Under the pieces are notes generated by a model. That model was not told where the DNA came from and did not search any database. It saw nothing but the letters and a program-made list of their open reading frames with translations. DNA of 64,000 bases from CAG-390 sp045636385. Its GTDB lineage: Bacteria > Bacillota > Clostridia > Oscillospirales > CAG-272. Below, piece after piece: positions 33,184 to 40,614 of the stretch. The stretch is taken from assembly GCA_045636385.1 (NCBI GenBank), contig JAZTXK010000068.1, positions 31,134-95,133 on the forward strand. The letters run 5' to 3'. Numbering within the stretch: the first letter of the stretch is position 1; the number at the start of each line of letters is the position of its first letter. Both the position numbers and the translations under genes were made by a program.

Positions 33184-34521
33184 TCACGCTTCGGGGAAAA
33201 GCAGAGCCTTTCCGCAGAGATCGTAATCAAGCACGTCCTCGATCTTAACGCTGACGATGCTGCCGGGCGCGATGCGGCGGCGTGCGGAGAAGTATACCTT
33301 GCCGTCGATCTCGGGGGCATCCGCATCGCCGCGTCCGAAGTGCATCTCGGAAACGGGATCGAAGTCCTCAACGAGAACGCGGACGGTCTTGCCGATCATC
33401 GCCTCGTTCTTCTTTTCCATAATCGAATACTGGGTCTGCATAATGATATCGGCACGGTCGATCTTGACCTGCTCGTCGATCTGACCCTCGAATGTCGCCG
33501 CGGGAGTGCCCTCCTCGGGAGAGTAGGGGAATGCGCCGAGGCGATCGAATTCGGTTTCCTTGATGAACTCGCAAAGCTCCTCGAACGCCTCCTCGGTCTC
33601 GCCGGGGAAGCCGACGATGACGGTTGAGCGCAGAGTGATGCCGGGAATGCGCTCGCGAAGCTTCTTTACAGCCGAGCGAACGGCTTCCTCACCGCCGTGG
33701 CGATTCATTCTGCGGAGAATGTCATTGTTGACGTGCTGAACGGGAATGTCGATATACTTGATAATGCGATCGTTATTTGCGATAACGTCGCAGAGCTCGT
33801 CTGTGATCTTGTCGGGATAGCAATAAAGCAGACGGTAGCGCGCTGTTTTGGTCGCCTTCAGAAGCTCTTCAAGGAGCTTCGAGAGCGAGTATTCGCCGTA
33901 GAGGTCAAGTCCGTAGCGGGTGGTGTCCTGTGCGATGACGATGATCTCCTTTGCTCCGAGCTCTTCGAGTCCGACGGCTTCCTTGACGATATCCTCCATC
34001 GGGCGGCTTCTGAACTTGCCGCGGATATCGGGGATAGCGCAGTAGGTGCAACGGTTGTCGCATCCCTCTGCGATCTTGAGGTAGGTCCAATGCGCGGGAG
34101 TGGTCAGCACGCGGTCGCCGCCGAGCTCGACTTCGTCCTTGTCGAGGAAGGAGGAATATCCGCGGCCCTTTTCTTCAACGTATTTAACAGCCTCAACGAT
34201 CTTGTGGATCGAGCCGACGCCGAGTATGGCATCGACCTCGGGGAATTCCTCGAGAACCGCCTCGCGATAACGCTCGGTCATACAGCCGGTTACGATGATG
34301 CCCTTGAGCGACTTGTTTTCCTTGAACCACGCAATATCGAGGATATTGTCGATGGCTTCCTTTTTTGCCGCCTCGATGAAGGCGCAGGTGTTGATGACGA
34401 TGATATCAGCCTCTGTCTCGTCGGGAGTTATCTCGTATCCCGCCTCGAGAAGATGGTGAAGCATAACCTCGGTGTCAAGCTGATTTTTCGGACAGCCGAG
34501 TGAAACAAATCCTATTTTCAT
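33184..34521 (-). CDS. rimO: Ribosomal protein S12 methylthiotransferase RimO
   Basis: Radical SAM enzyme that adds a methylthio group to the conserved Asp of ribosomal protein S12. 445 residues. N-terminal cluster Cys in SLGCPKN (Cys10), INTCAF (Cys46) and VTGCMTERY; radical SAM motif in CDNRCTYC; C-terminal TRAM RNA/protein-binding domain (about 380-443). SLGCPKN and the CAIP context fit RimO rather than MiaB. The start overlaps the trpS stop by four bases (ATGA), so expression is coupled. Confidence 0.95.
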   Translation of the reverse strand: MKIGFVSLGCPKNQLDTEVMLHHLLEAGYEITPDETEADIIVINTCAFIEAAKKEAIDNILDIAWFKENKSLKGIIVTGCMTERYREAVLEEFPEVDAILGVGSIHKIVEAVKYVEEKGRGYSSFLDKDEVELGGDRVLTTPAHWTYLKIAEGCDNRCTYCAIPDIRGKFRSRPMEDIVKEAVGLEELGAKEIIVIAQDTTRYGLDLYGEYSLSKLLEELLKATKTARYRLLYCYPDKITDELCDVIANNDRIIKYIDIPVQHVNNDILRRMNRHGGEEAVRSAVKKLRERIPGITLRSTVIVGFPGETEEAFEELCEFIKETEFDRLGAFPYSPEEGTPAATFEGQIDEQVKIDRADIIMQTQYSIMEKKNEAMIGKTVRVLVEDFDPVSEMHFGRGDADAPEIDGKVYFSARRRIAPGSIVSVKIEDVLDYDLCGKALLFPEA

Positions 34522-35519
34522 AAGTTAACGAACCCCAATTTTCTGCGGACCTTCGAGAGCGTCTTGCGTGCGTAGTAAGAAGCCTCGTCCGCGCCTTTTT
34601 TCATAACCTCTTCAAGATATGCCTTGTCTGCGAGAATGCGGCGGTATTCCTCCTGAACGGGAATGAGCTTGTCACAGCAAACCTGACCGACGGCGGTCTT
34701 GAAGTCGCCGTATCCCTTGCCGTCAAACTCGCGCTCGGCTTCCTCGATCGACTTGCCCGAGAAGCAGGAGTAGATGGTGAGAAGATTTGAAACGCCGGGC
34801 TTGTTTTCGGGATCGAAGCGAACTGCGCTGTCCGAGTCGGTGACGGCTCTCTTGAACTTGCGCATGATGGCGTCGGGAGTGTCGAGAATGCGAACAACGG
34901 CGTTCTCGTTTTCGTCGGATTTACTCATTTTCTGTGTCGGCTCTGCAAGCGACATGATCTTTGCGCCCGATTTTGCGATGATGGGCTCGGGCATAGCGAA
35001 GGTGTCGGGGTAGAGCTGGTTGAATCGGTCGGCGATGTTGCGGGCGAGCTCAAGATGCTGCTTCTGATCCGCACCGATCGGAACGACGTTGGTCTGATAA
35101 AGGAGAATATCTGCCGCCATAAGTACGGGATAGGTGAAAAGTCCCGCGTTGATGTTGTCGGCGTGCTTCTGGCTCTTGTCCTTGAACTGCGTCATGCGCG
35201 AAAGCTCGCCGAACATGGTGAAGCAGTTGAGCATCCAAGCCATTTCGGTGTGCGCGGGGACGTGGGACTGAACGTAGAGGGTGTTCTTTTCGGGGTCAAG
35301 ACCGCAGGCGATGTAGAGCGCGAGGGTCTCATATGTGCGGCGGCGAAGCTCGGCGGGCACCTGACGAACGGTGATCGCGTGCTGGTCGACGACGCAGTAG
35401 AAGCATTTATACTGCTCGGAGTAGATGGGGAAGTTCTTGATCGCTCCGAGGTAGTTTCCGATTGTAAGGTTTCCGCTCGGCTGAACGCCCGAGAAGGAAA
35501 CGGGTCTGTTATCTGTCAT
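34518..35519 (-). CDS. trpS: Tryptophan--tRNA ligase
   Basis: Charges tRNA-Trp. 333 residues, standard for bacterial TrpS. The HIGH-like motif is in SGNLTIGNYLGAIKNF, the ATP/tryptophan region in NVVPIGADQKQHLELARNIADRFN, and a perfect KMSKS in PTQKMSKSDENE. It is the first gene of trpS-rimO-pgsA. A GAGGT ribosome site is present. Upstream lies the 144-bp four-hairpin element instead of a T-box leader; the operon may read through from the aminotransferase gene. Confidence 0.97.
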   Translation of the reverse strand: MTDNRPVSFSGVQPSGNLTIGNYLGAIKNFPIYSEQYKCFYCVVDQHAITVRQVPAELRRRTYETLALYIACGLDPEKNTLYVQSHVPAHTEMAWMLNCFTMFGELSRMTQFKDKSQKHADNINAGLFTYPVLMAADILLYQTNVVPIGADQKQHLELARNIADRFNQLYPDTFAMPEPIIAKSGAKIMSLAEPTQKMSKSDENENAVVRILDTPDAIMRKFKRAVTDSDSAVRFDPENKPGVSNLLTIYSCFSGKSIEEAEREFDGKGYGDFKTAVGQVCCDKLIPVQEEYRRILADKAYLEEVMKKGADEASYYARKTLSKVRRKLGFVNL

Positions 35520-35567
35520 TTTTCTTTACCTCTGTTTGTTTTATCTCTGTATATTTTAATAAAATCA

Positions 35568-35711
35568 GTTTTTTCGGGGGCTTTGCCTCCGAAAAAACAC
35601 CGCTTAGGCGAGCTGTGCGAGCCCGCGCGCCGAGGGGAGGGGTCAAAATCTGCGATTTTGACGGCGGCGATAAGCGCGCGTTTTCAATTGTAAAACGTAG
35701 TTTTACAATTG
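35568..35711 (-). repeat. 144-bp four-hairpin intercistronic element, copy B
   Basis: Same length, orientation and gene context as copy A. Stems: GTTTTTTCGGGGGC with GCCTCCGAAAAAAC (35568-35598), GGC-GA-GC with GC-GA-GCC (35607-35623), GTCAAAATC with GATTTTGAC (35642-35662) and CAATTGTAAAAC with GTTTTACAATTG (35685-35711). The TAA stop codon of the aminotransferase gene lies inside the last stem. Confidence 0.8.
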
Positions 35712-36938
35712 GGTATTCTCGAGCATTTCTCTTGCGACCTCGCCGAGGATCACGCACCCGCGCTCGATCTGCTCGTCGGAGGGAGTGGAATAGTTGAAGC
35801 GTACCGAATTTGAAGTGCCGTTTTCATCGGGGCAGAATGCCGTGCCGGGAACGATCGCGAGCTTGTTTTTAAGGCAACGTGCAACGAATTCGGTCATGTC
35901 GATACCCTCGGGGAGAGTGCACCAGACGAAGAGTCCGCCCTCGGGACGGGTGAACTTGAAGGACTTGGGGAGATTCTCGTCGAGACCCTTCATCATGATC
36001 GCGCACTTGCGGCGGTAGATCGCGCGGATCATCTCGATGTGACCGTCAAGGTCGCGCTCGGTGACGAAGCGGTGGCAGAGCATCTGGAAGAGCTGGTTGG
36101 TGTGAACGTCCTCAACCTGCTTTGCGACGACCATCTTCTGCATCAGCTTCTCGGGACCCGTGATGAATCCGATTCGCATACCTGCCGAGAGGATCTTCGA
36201 GAAGGAAGAGCAGTAGAGAACGAGTCCTTCGGTGTCCATGCTCTTGATGGTGGGGATCTCCTCGCCCGCGAAGCGAAGCTCACCGTAGGGGTTGTCCTCG
36301 AGGATGACGAGTTCGTATTTTACCGCGATCTCGTATACCTTCTTGCGGACATCGAGGGAGGTGGTGATTCCCGCGGGGTTGTGGAAGGTGGGGATGAGAT
36401 AGAGCATCTTGATCTTGTTCTCACCCGCGCGGTCTGCAGCAAGTGTCGCCTCAAGAATCTCGGTGTCGATGCCGTCGTCGCGGAGCGGAATGCCCTTGGT
36501 GATCGCGCCGTTTGAGCGGAAGGCGTTGAGTGCGCCGATGAAGGAGGGATCCTCGCAGAGGACGATGTCGCCCTCGTTGCAAAGTACCTTGCAGGAAAGC
36601 TCGATGCCCTGGTTGCCTCCGCTGACGATGAGGGTGGTGTCGTTATATTTGTCGCCCTTCTCGACCGATGCGCCGATTGAGAACTTTTCGGCAAGTCTCT
36701 TGTTCACAGCTTCGCGCAGAGGGGGATAGCCCTCGGTCTGACCGTACTGCAGAGCCTTTACGGGCTCGTTTGCGAAAATGTCAGCCGTGATCTCGGCGAG
36801 AGCCTCGACGGGGAAGGATTCAGCCGCGGGGTTGCCCGCCGCGAAAGCGATGATCGAAGGGTCGGAAAGCGATTTGAATATTTCTCTGATAGCCGACGGC
36901 TTGAGCGCCGCGAGCTTGTTTGAAATGCGGTATTCCAT
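35703..36938 (-). CDS. PLP-dependent aminotransferase (class I/II, LysN/ARO8-like)
   Basis: 411-residue fold-type I aminotransferase. Motifs: IAFAAGNPAAESFP at the start, QYGQTEGYPPLREAV, SGGNQGIEL, LIPTFHNPAGIT, EDNPYGELRF, and the PLP-binding Lys in YCSSFSKILSAGMRIGFI; Arg in NSVRFNYS binds the substrate carboxylate. It resembles 2-aminoadipate / aromatic / branched-chain transaminases; the real substrate is not clear. AGGAG precedes the start. Its stop codon lies inside a hairpin of the 144-bp element, and trpS follows. Confidence 0.88.
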   Translation of the reverse strand: MEYRISNKLAALKPSAIREIFKSLSDPSIIAFAAGNPAAESFPVEALAEITADIFANEPVKALQYGQTEGYPPLREAVNKRLAEKFSIGASVEKGDKYNDTTLIVSGGNQGIELSCKVLCNEGDIVLCEDPSFIGALNAFRSNGAITKGIPLRDDGIDTEILEATLAADRAGENKIKMLYLIPTFHNPAGITTSLDVRKKVYEIAVKYELVILEDNPYGELRFAGEEIPTIKSMDTEGLVLYCSSFSKILSAGMRIGFITGPEKLMQKMVVAKQVEDVHTNQLFQMLCHRFVTERDLDGHIEMIRAIYRRKCAIMMKGLDENLPKSFKFTRPEGGLFVWCTLPEGIDMTEFVARCLKNKLAIVPGTAFCPDENGTSNSVRFNYSTPSDEQIERGCVILGEVAREMLENTQL

Positions 36939-36980
36939 TGTTTTGCTCCTATTATGGGTAAATATAAATATACATAATAT

Positions 36981-37009
36981 ATGATACTACAAAATCGGGG
37001 AAAAGTCAA
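36981..37009 (-). promoter_or_regulatory. Sigma-A promoter of the aminotransferase gene
   Basis: On the minus strand TTGACT, 17 bases, TATCAT, 43 bases before the start at 36938. Confidence 0.75.
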
Positions 37010-37020
37010 GAGTTTTTATA

Positions 37021-37182
37021 AAGTTGCTAGTTGTTAGACGCTAGTTGCTGGTTGAAGGTGAATTTCCGTCGCTGCGCGCGGAAATTTTCGATTTTTTGTA
37101 TTTCGCCCTTGATTTCGTTCCGGCTGAAAAATCCCGCGCGCCGCTGACTGCCCACCCCACCCCCTCCCGCAAGCGGGAGGGG
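37021..37182. repeat. Heptad array, AATTTCCG hairpin and GC-rich hairpin
   Basis: Units with 7-base period (GTTGCTA, GTTGTTA, GACGCTA, GTTGCTG, GTTGAAG), then AATTTCCG-TCGCTGCGCG-CGGAAATT (about 37061-37086), and further on a perfect 10-bp stem CCCCTCCCGC / GCGGGAGGGG with an AA loop (37161-37182). Otherwise the gap between the promoter and the terminator of the next gene holds nothing I recognise. Confidence 0.6.
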
Positions 37183-37214
37183 CTTGATTTATAGTGCGAA
37201 CATAGTCACATTGA

Positions 37215-37246
37215 TAAAAAGAGCAGGACTCCGAAGAATCCTGCTG
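37215..37246 (-). terminator. Terminator of the small membrane-protein array
   Basis: On the minus strand AGCAGGA, ten-base loop, TCCTGCT, CTTTTT, just after the stop codon at 37254. Confidence 0.8.
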
Positions 37247-37253
37247 TTTAATA

Positions 37254-37646
37254 TTAATCTGTTCCCTCTGCTTCGGGAGATTTCTTGCGTATCAATCCGA
37301 GAAGTCCACATAATTCGCACCATGCAAAGCTGATCGTGCCAATAACCAAAACAAACATTGGGCTGCTGCCGATGGAAAATAAAAGCGTTGATAAAGCGAG
37401 AAGAAAAGAGTTGTAAAGGGTAAAAAGAAATTTGTTTTCGCTATCGTGCAGACAAATTTTTGAATACACAACCGATAAAACCGGTATTGCAACAGCAAAG
37501 CAGAATATCAAGCCGATTGAACCAATTACTAAACCACCGTACCCGCTGTCGTGTGAGTAAGGTTCTGCGGCAGCATAGATCAATAAAATGATAATCGAGG
37601 TAATAACCGACGAGATTACGGGAAATAGCCATTTTTTAAGTTTCAT
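37254..37646 (-). CDS. Small four-helix membrane protein, paralogue 1 of a tandem array
   Basis: 130 residues, not recognised. Four hydrophobic helices: about 7-28, 38-60, 73-90 and 95-118. It starts MKLKKWL and has the motif DSENKFLFTLYNSF between helices 2 and 3; both are shared with the intact gene at 38034-38459 and with the broken one between them. It ends with an acidic polar tail. AT-rich codon use unlike the housekeeping genes suggests acquired or fast-evolving DNA. Co-transcribed with its paralogues. Confidence 0.65.
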   Translation of the reverse strand: MKLKKWLFPVISSVITSIIILLIYAAAEPYSHDSGYGGLVIGSIGLIFCFAVAIPVLSVVYSKICLHDSENKFLFTLYNSFLLALSTLLFSIGSSPMFVLVIGTISFAWCELCGLLGLIRKKSPEAEGTD

Positions 37647-37648
37647 AA

Positions 37649-38037
37649 TCAGTCCTCCGGTATTTTGATTTCGGGAGGCAGTACGATTTCGGGTTGTTTG
37701 TTGGCTTTTTTACCTATCAATCCGATAACCCCCCAGAAAAGACACCATACGAATCCGATGCATCCCACAAGAAAAAGATCACCGATTTCTGTGGTAATCG
37801 CCAGAAAGATAAGAAAAGCAACTACGGGTAAATACACGAGAATGGCGTTATAAACGATGAAAAAATATTTTTGCGCCAATTATCAAGAAAGAATATCGAA
37901 TAGCAACAGTTCGGAATCGGCAGTACGAATATGCACCATCCGAATATCCATTTTGAAAAAAACGCCAATACAACGTATAACGAAGCTGCGGACAAAACAA
38001 GAAAAATCAAAGGTGCGAGCCATTTTTTTAATTTCAT
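37649..38037 (-). pseudogene. Frameshifted paralogue 2 of the small membrane-protein array
   Basis: The start MKLKKWLAPLIFLV and two N-terminal helices are in one frame up to DNWRK (about 37873); the rest (KYFFIVYNAILVYLPVV and the last helix, to KIPED) is in another frame and ends at 37649. One extra A in the run of five A at about 37866-37872 would restore RKKYFFIVYN, which matches NRKFLFILYN and NKFLFTLYN in the paralogues. It is thus a one-base deletion in a homopolymer: a pseudogene, a slippage-switched gene or a sequencing error. Confidence 0.7.
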
Positions 38038-38459
38038 AATTGTTCCTCCATACTTACCCCATCAAACTGCGCGGTATATTCCGGCTGCTTTTCGGATTTT
38101 TTGCTTATGAAAATTCCGATTGCTCCCGAAATAATGCAAATCATAAAAAGTATCGGTGAGAGAATGAGCGCGAAAGCATTGTGAGTCGGGAATACCAATG
38201 ATGCTACCGCAGCGGCGAACCAAAATGAGTTATAGAGGATAAATAGGAATTTTCGATTTGCGTCTTTTAAATACTTGAAGCTATAGAAAAATGAGAAAAC
38301 AGCGGGAAGAACAAACAGGCAAAGATTAGAGAGTATAACCGTAATAATCACAATGGCGGTGATACTGTCGGTGAGTGAAAGTATCAAGCCGAACAACAAA
38401 AACAACACGATGCCGAATATGATCGCCGCGGGCGGCAAGAGCCATCTTTTGAGTTTCAT
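38034..38459 (-). CDS. Small four-helix membrane protein, paralogue 3 of a tandem array
   Basis: 141 residues, function unknown. Start MKLKRWLLP, helices at about 8-29, 33-58, 73-90 and 97-118, motif KDANRKFLFILYNSFW between helices 2 and 3, then a polar tail (KKSEKQPEYTAQF). It is the first gene of the tandem array and has the promoter. The gene ends overlap or nearly touch (38034/38037), so the array is one transcription unit. Confidence 0.68.
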   Translation of the reverse strand: MKLKRWLLPPAAIIFGIVLFLLFGLILSLTDSITAIVIITVILSNLCLFVLPAVFSFFYSFKYLKDANRKFLFILYNSFWFAAAVASLVFPTHNAFALILSPILFMICIISGAIGIFISKKSEKQPEYTAQFDGVSMEEQL

Positions 38460-38504
38460 ACTTCCTCCTTTTGGCTGAAAAGGGCGAAAAGTTCCTACAA
38501 CACT

Positions 38505-38533
38505 AATATACCATATTTTTAGCGGGATGTCAA
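38505..38533 (-). promoter_or_regulatory. Sigma-A promoter of the membrane-protein array
   Basis: On the minus strand TTGACA, 17 bases, TATATT, 46 bases before the start at 38459. Confidence 0.8.
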
Positions 38534-38561
38534 GTTTTTTTGTTTAATTATAGTTATATAC

Positions 38562-38703
38562 TGTAGGGACCGACGTCCTCGGCGGTCCGAGCCCAATATA
38601 ATTATAGCTGTGCAATTAATTAAGAAAATTTATTTACAGTTTCTGAATGTCACCAAATATATAATTTAATGCCCACGGACCGCCGAGGACGTCGGTCCCT
38701 ACA
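38562..38703. mobile_element. 142-bp element with perfect 28-bp terminal inverted repeats (MITE-like)
   Basis: The ends are exact 28-bp inverted repeats (38562-38589, starting TGTAGGGACC, and 38676-38703, ending GGTCCCTACA) around 86 bases of AT-rich non-coding DNA. No clear target duplication is seen. Size and structure fit a non-autonomous element moved by a transposase elsewhere. The alternative is a simple very stable hairpin. Confidence 0.55.
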
Positions 38704-38781
38704 ATCTCGAAATAAAAATAGATATATAACCGTATTTAACTGCCGACCATTAAAATCATTTTTATCAATTTTTCAAAATCA

Positions 38782-38810
38782 TTGACAAATATACTGCAAT
38801 GTGATACAAT
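38782..38810 (+). promoter_or_regulatory. Sigma-A promoter of the Dabb-thyA-folA operon
   Basis: TTGACA, 17 bases, TACAAT, 35 bases before the start at 38845. Confidence 0.85.
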
Positions 38811-38844
38811 AAATATATATCACCTAAAATTCGGAGGTCAAAAA

Positions 38845-39153
38845 ATGATCAGACATATAGTAATGTGGAAATTCCTCCCCGAGGCGGGCGGAAAGACTAA
38901 AGACGAAAATCTTGAGGACGTAAAGGGTCGCCTTATGGCTCTTTACGAGAGCGGAAAGATCGATGGTCTGCGCCGAATGGAGATCGGGCGCGACGTTTCG
39001 GGCACCGATATGTCCTACGATATGGTGCTCCTGACCGAATTCGATTCGCTCGAGGCGCTTCATAATTACAAGGTCCACCCCGATCACGTCGTTATTTCGA
39101 ATTTTGTAAAAACAGTCCGCTCGGCTCGCGCGGTTGTTGATCACGAAATTTAA
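38845..39153 (+). CDS. Stress-responsive alpha-beta barrel (Dabb) domain protein
   Basis: 102 residues, one Dabb domain: start MIRHIVMWKF with the conserved His, MSYDMVLLTEFDSLEALHNYKVHPDHVVISNFV. Such proteins form dimers; some are lyases or monooxygenases, most are unknown. The start at 38845 fits GGAGG upstream; longer in-frame starts overlap the promoter. It lies 11 bases before thyA in the same operon. Confidence 0.85.
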   Translation: MIRHIVMWKFLPEAGGKTKDENLEDVKGRLMALYESGKIDGLRRMEIGRDVSGTDMSYDMVLLTEFDSLEALHNYKVHPDHVVISNFVKTVRSARAVVDHEI

Positions 39154-39164
39154 GGAGAATTACG

Positions 39165-39995
39165 ATGAGCTACGCAGATAAAGTTTATATAGAAAACTGC
39201 CGTGACATTCTTGAAAACGGCTTTTACGACACCGATCTTGACGTTCGTCCCCGTTGGGAGGACGGCACGCCCGCGCACACCGTCAAGAAATTCTGCATCA
39301 CCAACCGCTACGATCTGCGCGAGGAATTCCCCATTATGACCCTCCGCAAGACGGGCGTTAAGAACTGCATCGACGAGATCCTTTGGATCTGGCAGAAGAA
39401 GTCGAACAAGATCTCCGAGCTCGGTTCCCATATCTGGGACGCTTGGGCGGGCGAGGACGGCACCATCGGCAAGGCGTACGGCTATCAGCTCGGCATCAAG
39501 CATCAGTACCGCGAGGGCGAGTTCGATCAGGTCGACCGCGTGCTTTACGATCTCAAGCACAATCCCGCATCGCGCCGTATTATGACCAATATTTATAATC
39601 ACGCAGACCTCAACGAGATGAATCTCTACCCCTGCGCTTACTCGATGACCTTCAACGTCACGGGCAAATATCTCAACGGTATTCTCAATCAGCGTTCACA
39701 GGATATGCTGACGGCGAACAACTGGAACGTCGTGCAGTATGCGACTCTCCTTTGCATGTTCGCGCAGGTTTCGGGCCTCATCCCCGGCGAGTTCGTCCAC
39801 GTTATTGCCGATGCGCATATTTATGACAGACATATTCCGCTCGTCAAGGAAATGATCGAGCGCGAGCAGTTCGAGGCACCGAAATTCAGCCTTAATCCCG
39901 AGATCAAGGATTTCTACGATTTTAAGGTTGAGGATGTAATTTTCGAAAACTATCAGGCAAATCCCACGGGATTCAAGATCCCCGTTGCGGTTTAA
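39165..39995 (+). CDS. thyA: Thymidylate synthase
   Basis: Makes dTMP from dUMP using methylene-tetrahydrofolate. 276 residues. The nucleophile is Cys157 in NLYPCAYSMTF; the usual His after this Cys is Ala here. QRSQDMLTANNWNVVQYA carries the Arg/Ser/Asp/Asn set that binds dUMP. The C-terminus ends in hydrophobic Val (IPVAV), as needed for closure. Between Dabb and folA, which recycles the dihydrofolate it makes. AAGGAG precedes the start. Confidence 0.94.
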   Translation: MSYADKVYIENCRDILENGFYDTDLDVRPRWEDGTPAHTVKKFCITNRYDLREEFPIMTLRKTGVKNCIDEILWIWQKKSNKISELGSHIWDAWAGEDGTIGKAYGYQLGIKHQYREGEFDQVDRVLYDLKHNPASRRIMTNIYNHADLNEMNLYPCAYSMTFNVTGKYLNGILNQRSQDMLTANNWNVVQYATLLCMFAQVSGLIPGEFVHVIADAHIYDRHIPLVKEMIEREQFEAPKFSLNPEIKDFYDFKVEDVIFENYQANPTGFKIPVAV

Positions 39996-40004
39996 GGAGC
40001 AAAA

Positions 40005-40514
40005 ATGAATCTTATCGTAGCCGCAGACAAGAATTGGGCGATCGGCAAGGGCGGCGATCTTATCTACTCGATTCCCGAGGATATGAAATTCTTCCGCCGT
40101 ATGACGCAGGGCAAGACCGTCGTTATGGGCAGAAAGACCCTCGAATCGCTCCCCGGAATGAAGCCGCTGCCAAAGAGAGTGAACGTCGTTCTTTCCTCGA
40201 ACCGCGATTTCGCGCCCGAGGGAGTTGTTATGGTACATAATTACTCGGAGCTTTTCGCAGAGCTTGCGAAATATCCCGAGGATGACGTTATGCTGATGGG
40301 CGGCGGACGCCTTTATACCGACCTCGCTAAATACTGCCGCCGTGCGTATATCACCCTCATCGACGCCGAGACCGAGGGAGTGGATACCTTCATTCCCAAC
40401 TTCGACGAGCTTGAAGGCTGGACGCTTGAGTCGGTTTCCGAGCCTCTCGAGGACGGCGGACATACCTTCAGATTTGCGACGTATCTTAATTCAAATCCGA
40501 TTGTATATTCATAA
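40005..40514 (+). CDS. folA: Dihydrofolate reductase
   Basis: Reduces dihydrofolate, restoring the cofactor used by ThyA. 169 residues. Motifs: NLIVAADKNWAIGKGGDL, IPEDMKFFRRMT (acidic active-site residue), VVMGRKTLESLP (NADPH site) and MLMGGGRLY. The usual Trp in the DLPW loop is Tyr (DLIYSIP). Nine bases after thyA, typical thyA-folA pair; terminator follows. Confidence 0.95.
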   Translation: MNLIVAADKNWAIGKGGDLIYSIPEDMKFFRRMTQGKTVVMGRKTLESLPGMKPLPKRVNVVLSSNRDFAPEGVVMVHNYSELFAELAKYPEDDVMLMGGGRLYTDLAKYCRRAYITLIDAETEGVDTFIPNFDELEGWTLESVSEPLEDGGHTFRFATYLNSNPIVYS

Positions 40515-40518
40515 CAGA

Positions 40519-40547
40519 AAAACTCCCCTCGCGGGAGTTTTTTCTTT
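40519..40547 (+). terminator. Terminator of the thyA-folA operon
   Basis: AAAACTCCC with GGGAGTTTT around a five-base loop, TTTCTTT following. Confidence 0.8.
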
Positions 40548-40555
40548 AATAATTC

Positions 40556-40584
40556 TTGACCTCGGCTCTTAATTATGATATACT
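40556..40584 (+). promoter_or_regulatory. Sigma-A promoter of the GDPD-M28-UROD-AAC operon
   Basis: TTGACC, 17 bases, TATACT, 30 bases before the start at 40615. Confidence 0.85.
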
Positions 40585-40614
40585 AAATAAAAATGCCCCA
40601 AAGGAGCAAATTCA

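Noticed and set aside
37649..37879. Independent 76-residue membrane protein gene
   Set aside because: It has only a TTG start without ribosome site and matches the second half of its paralogues, so it is part of the frameshifted gene.
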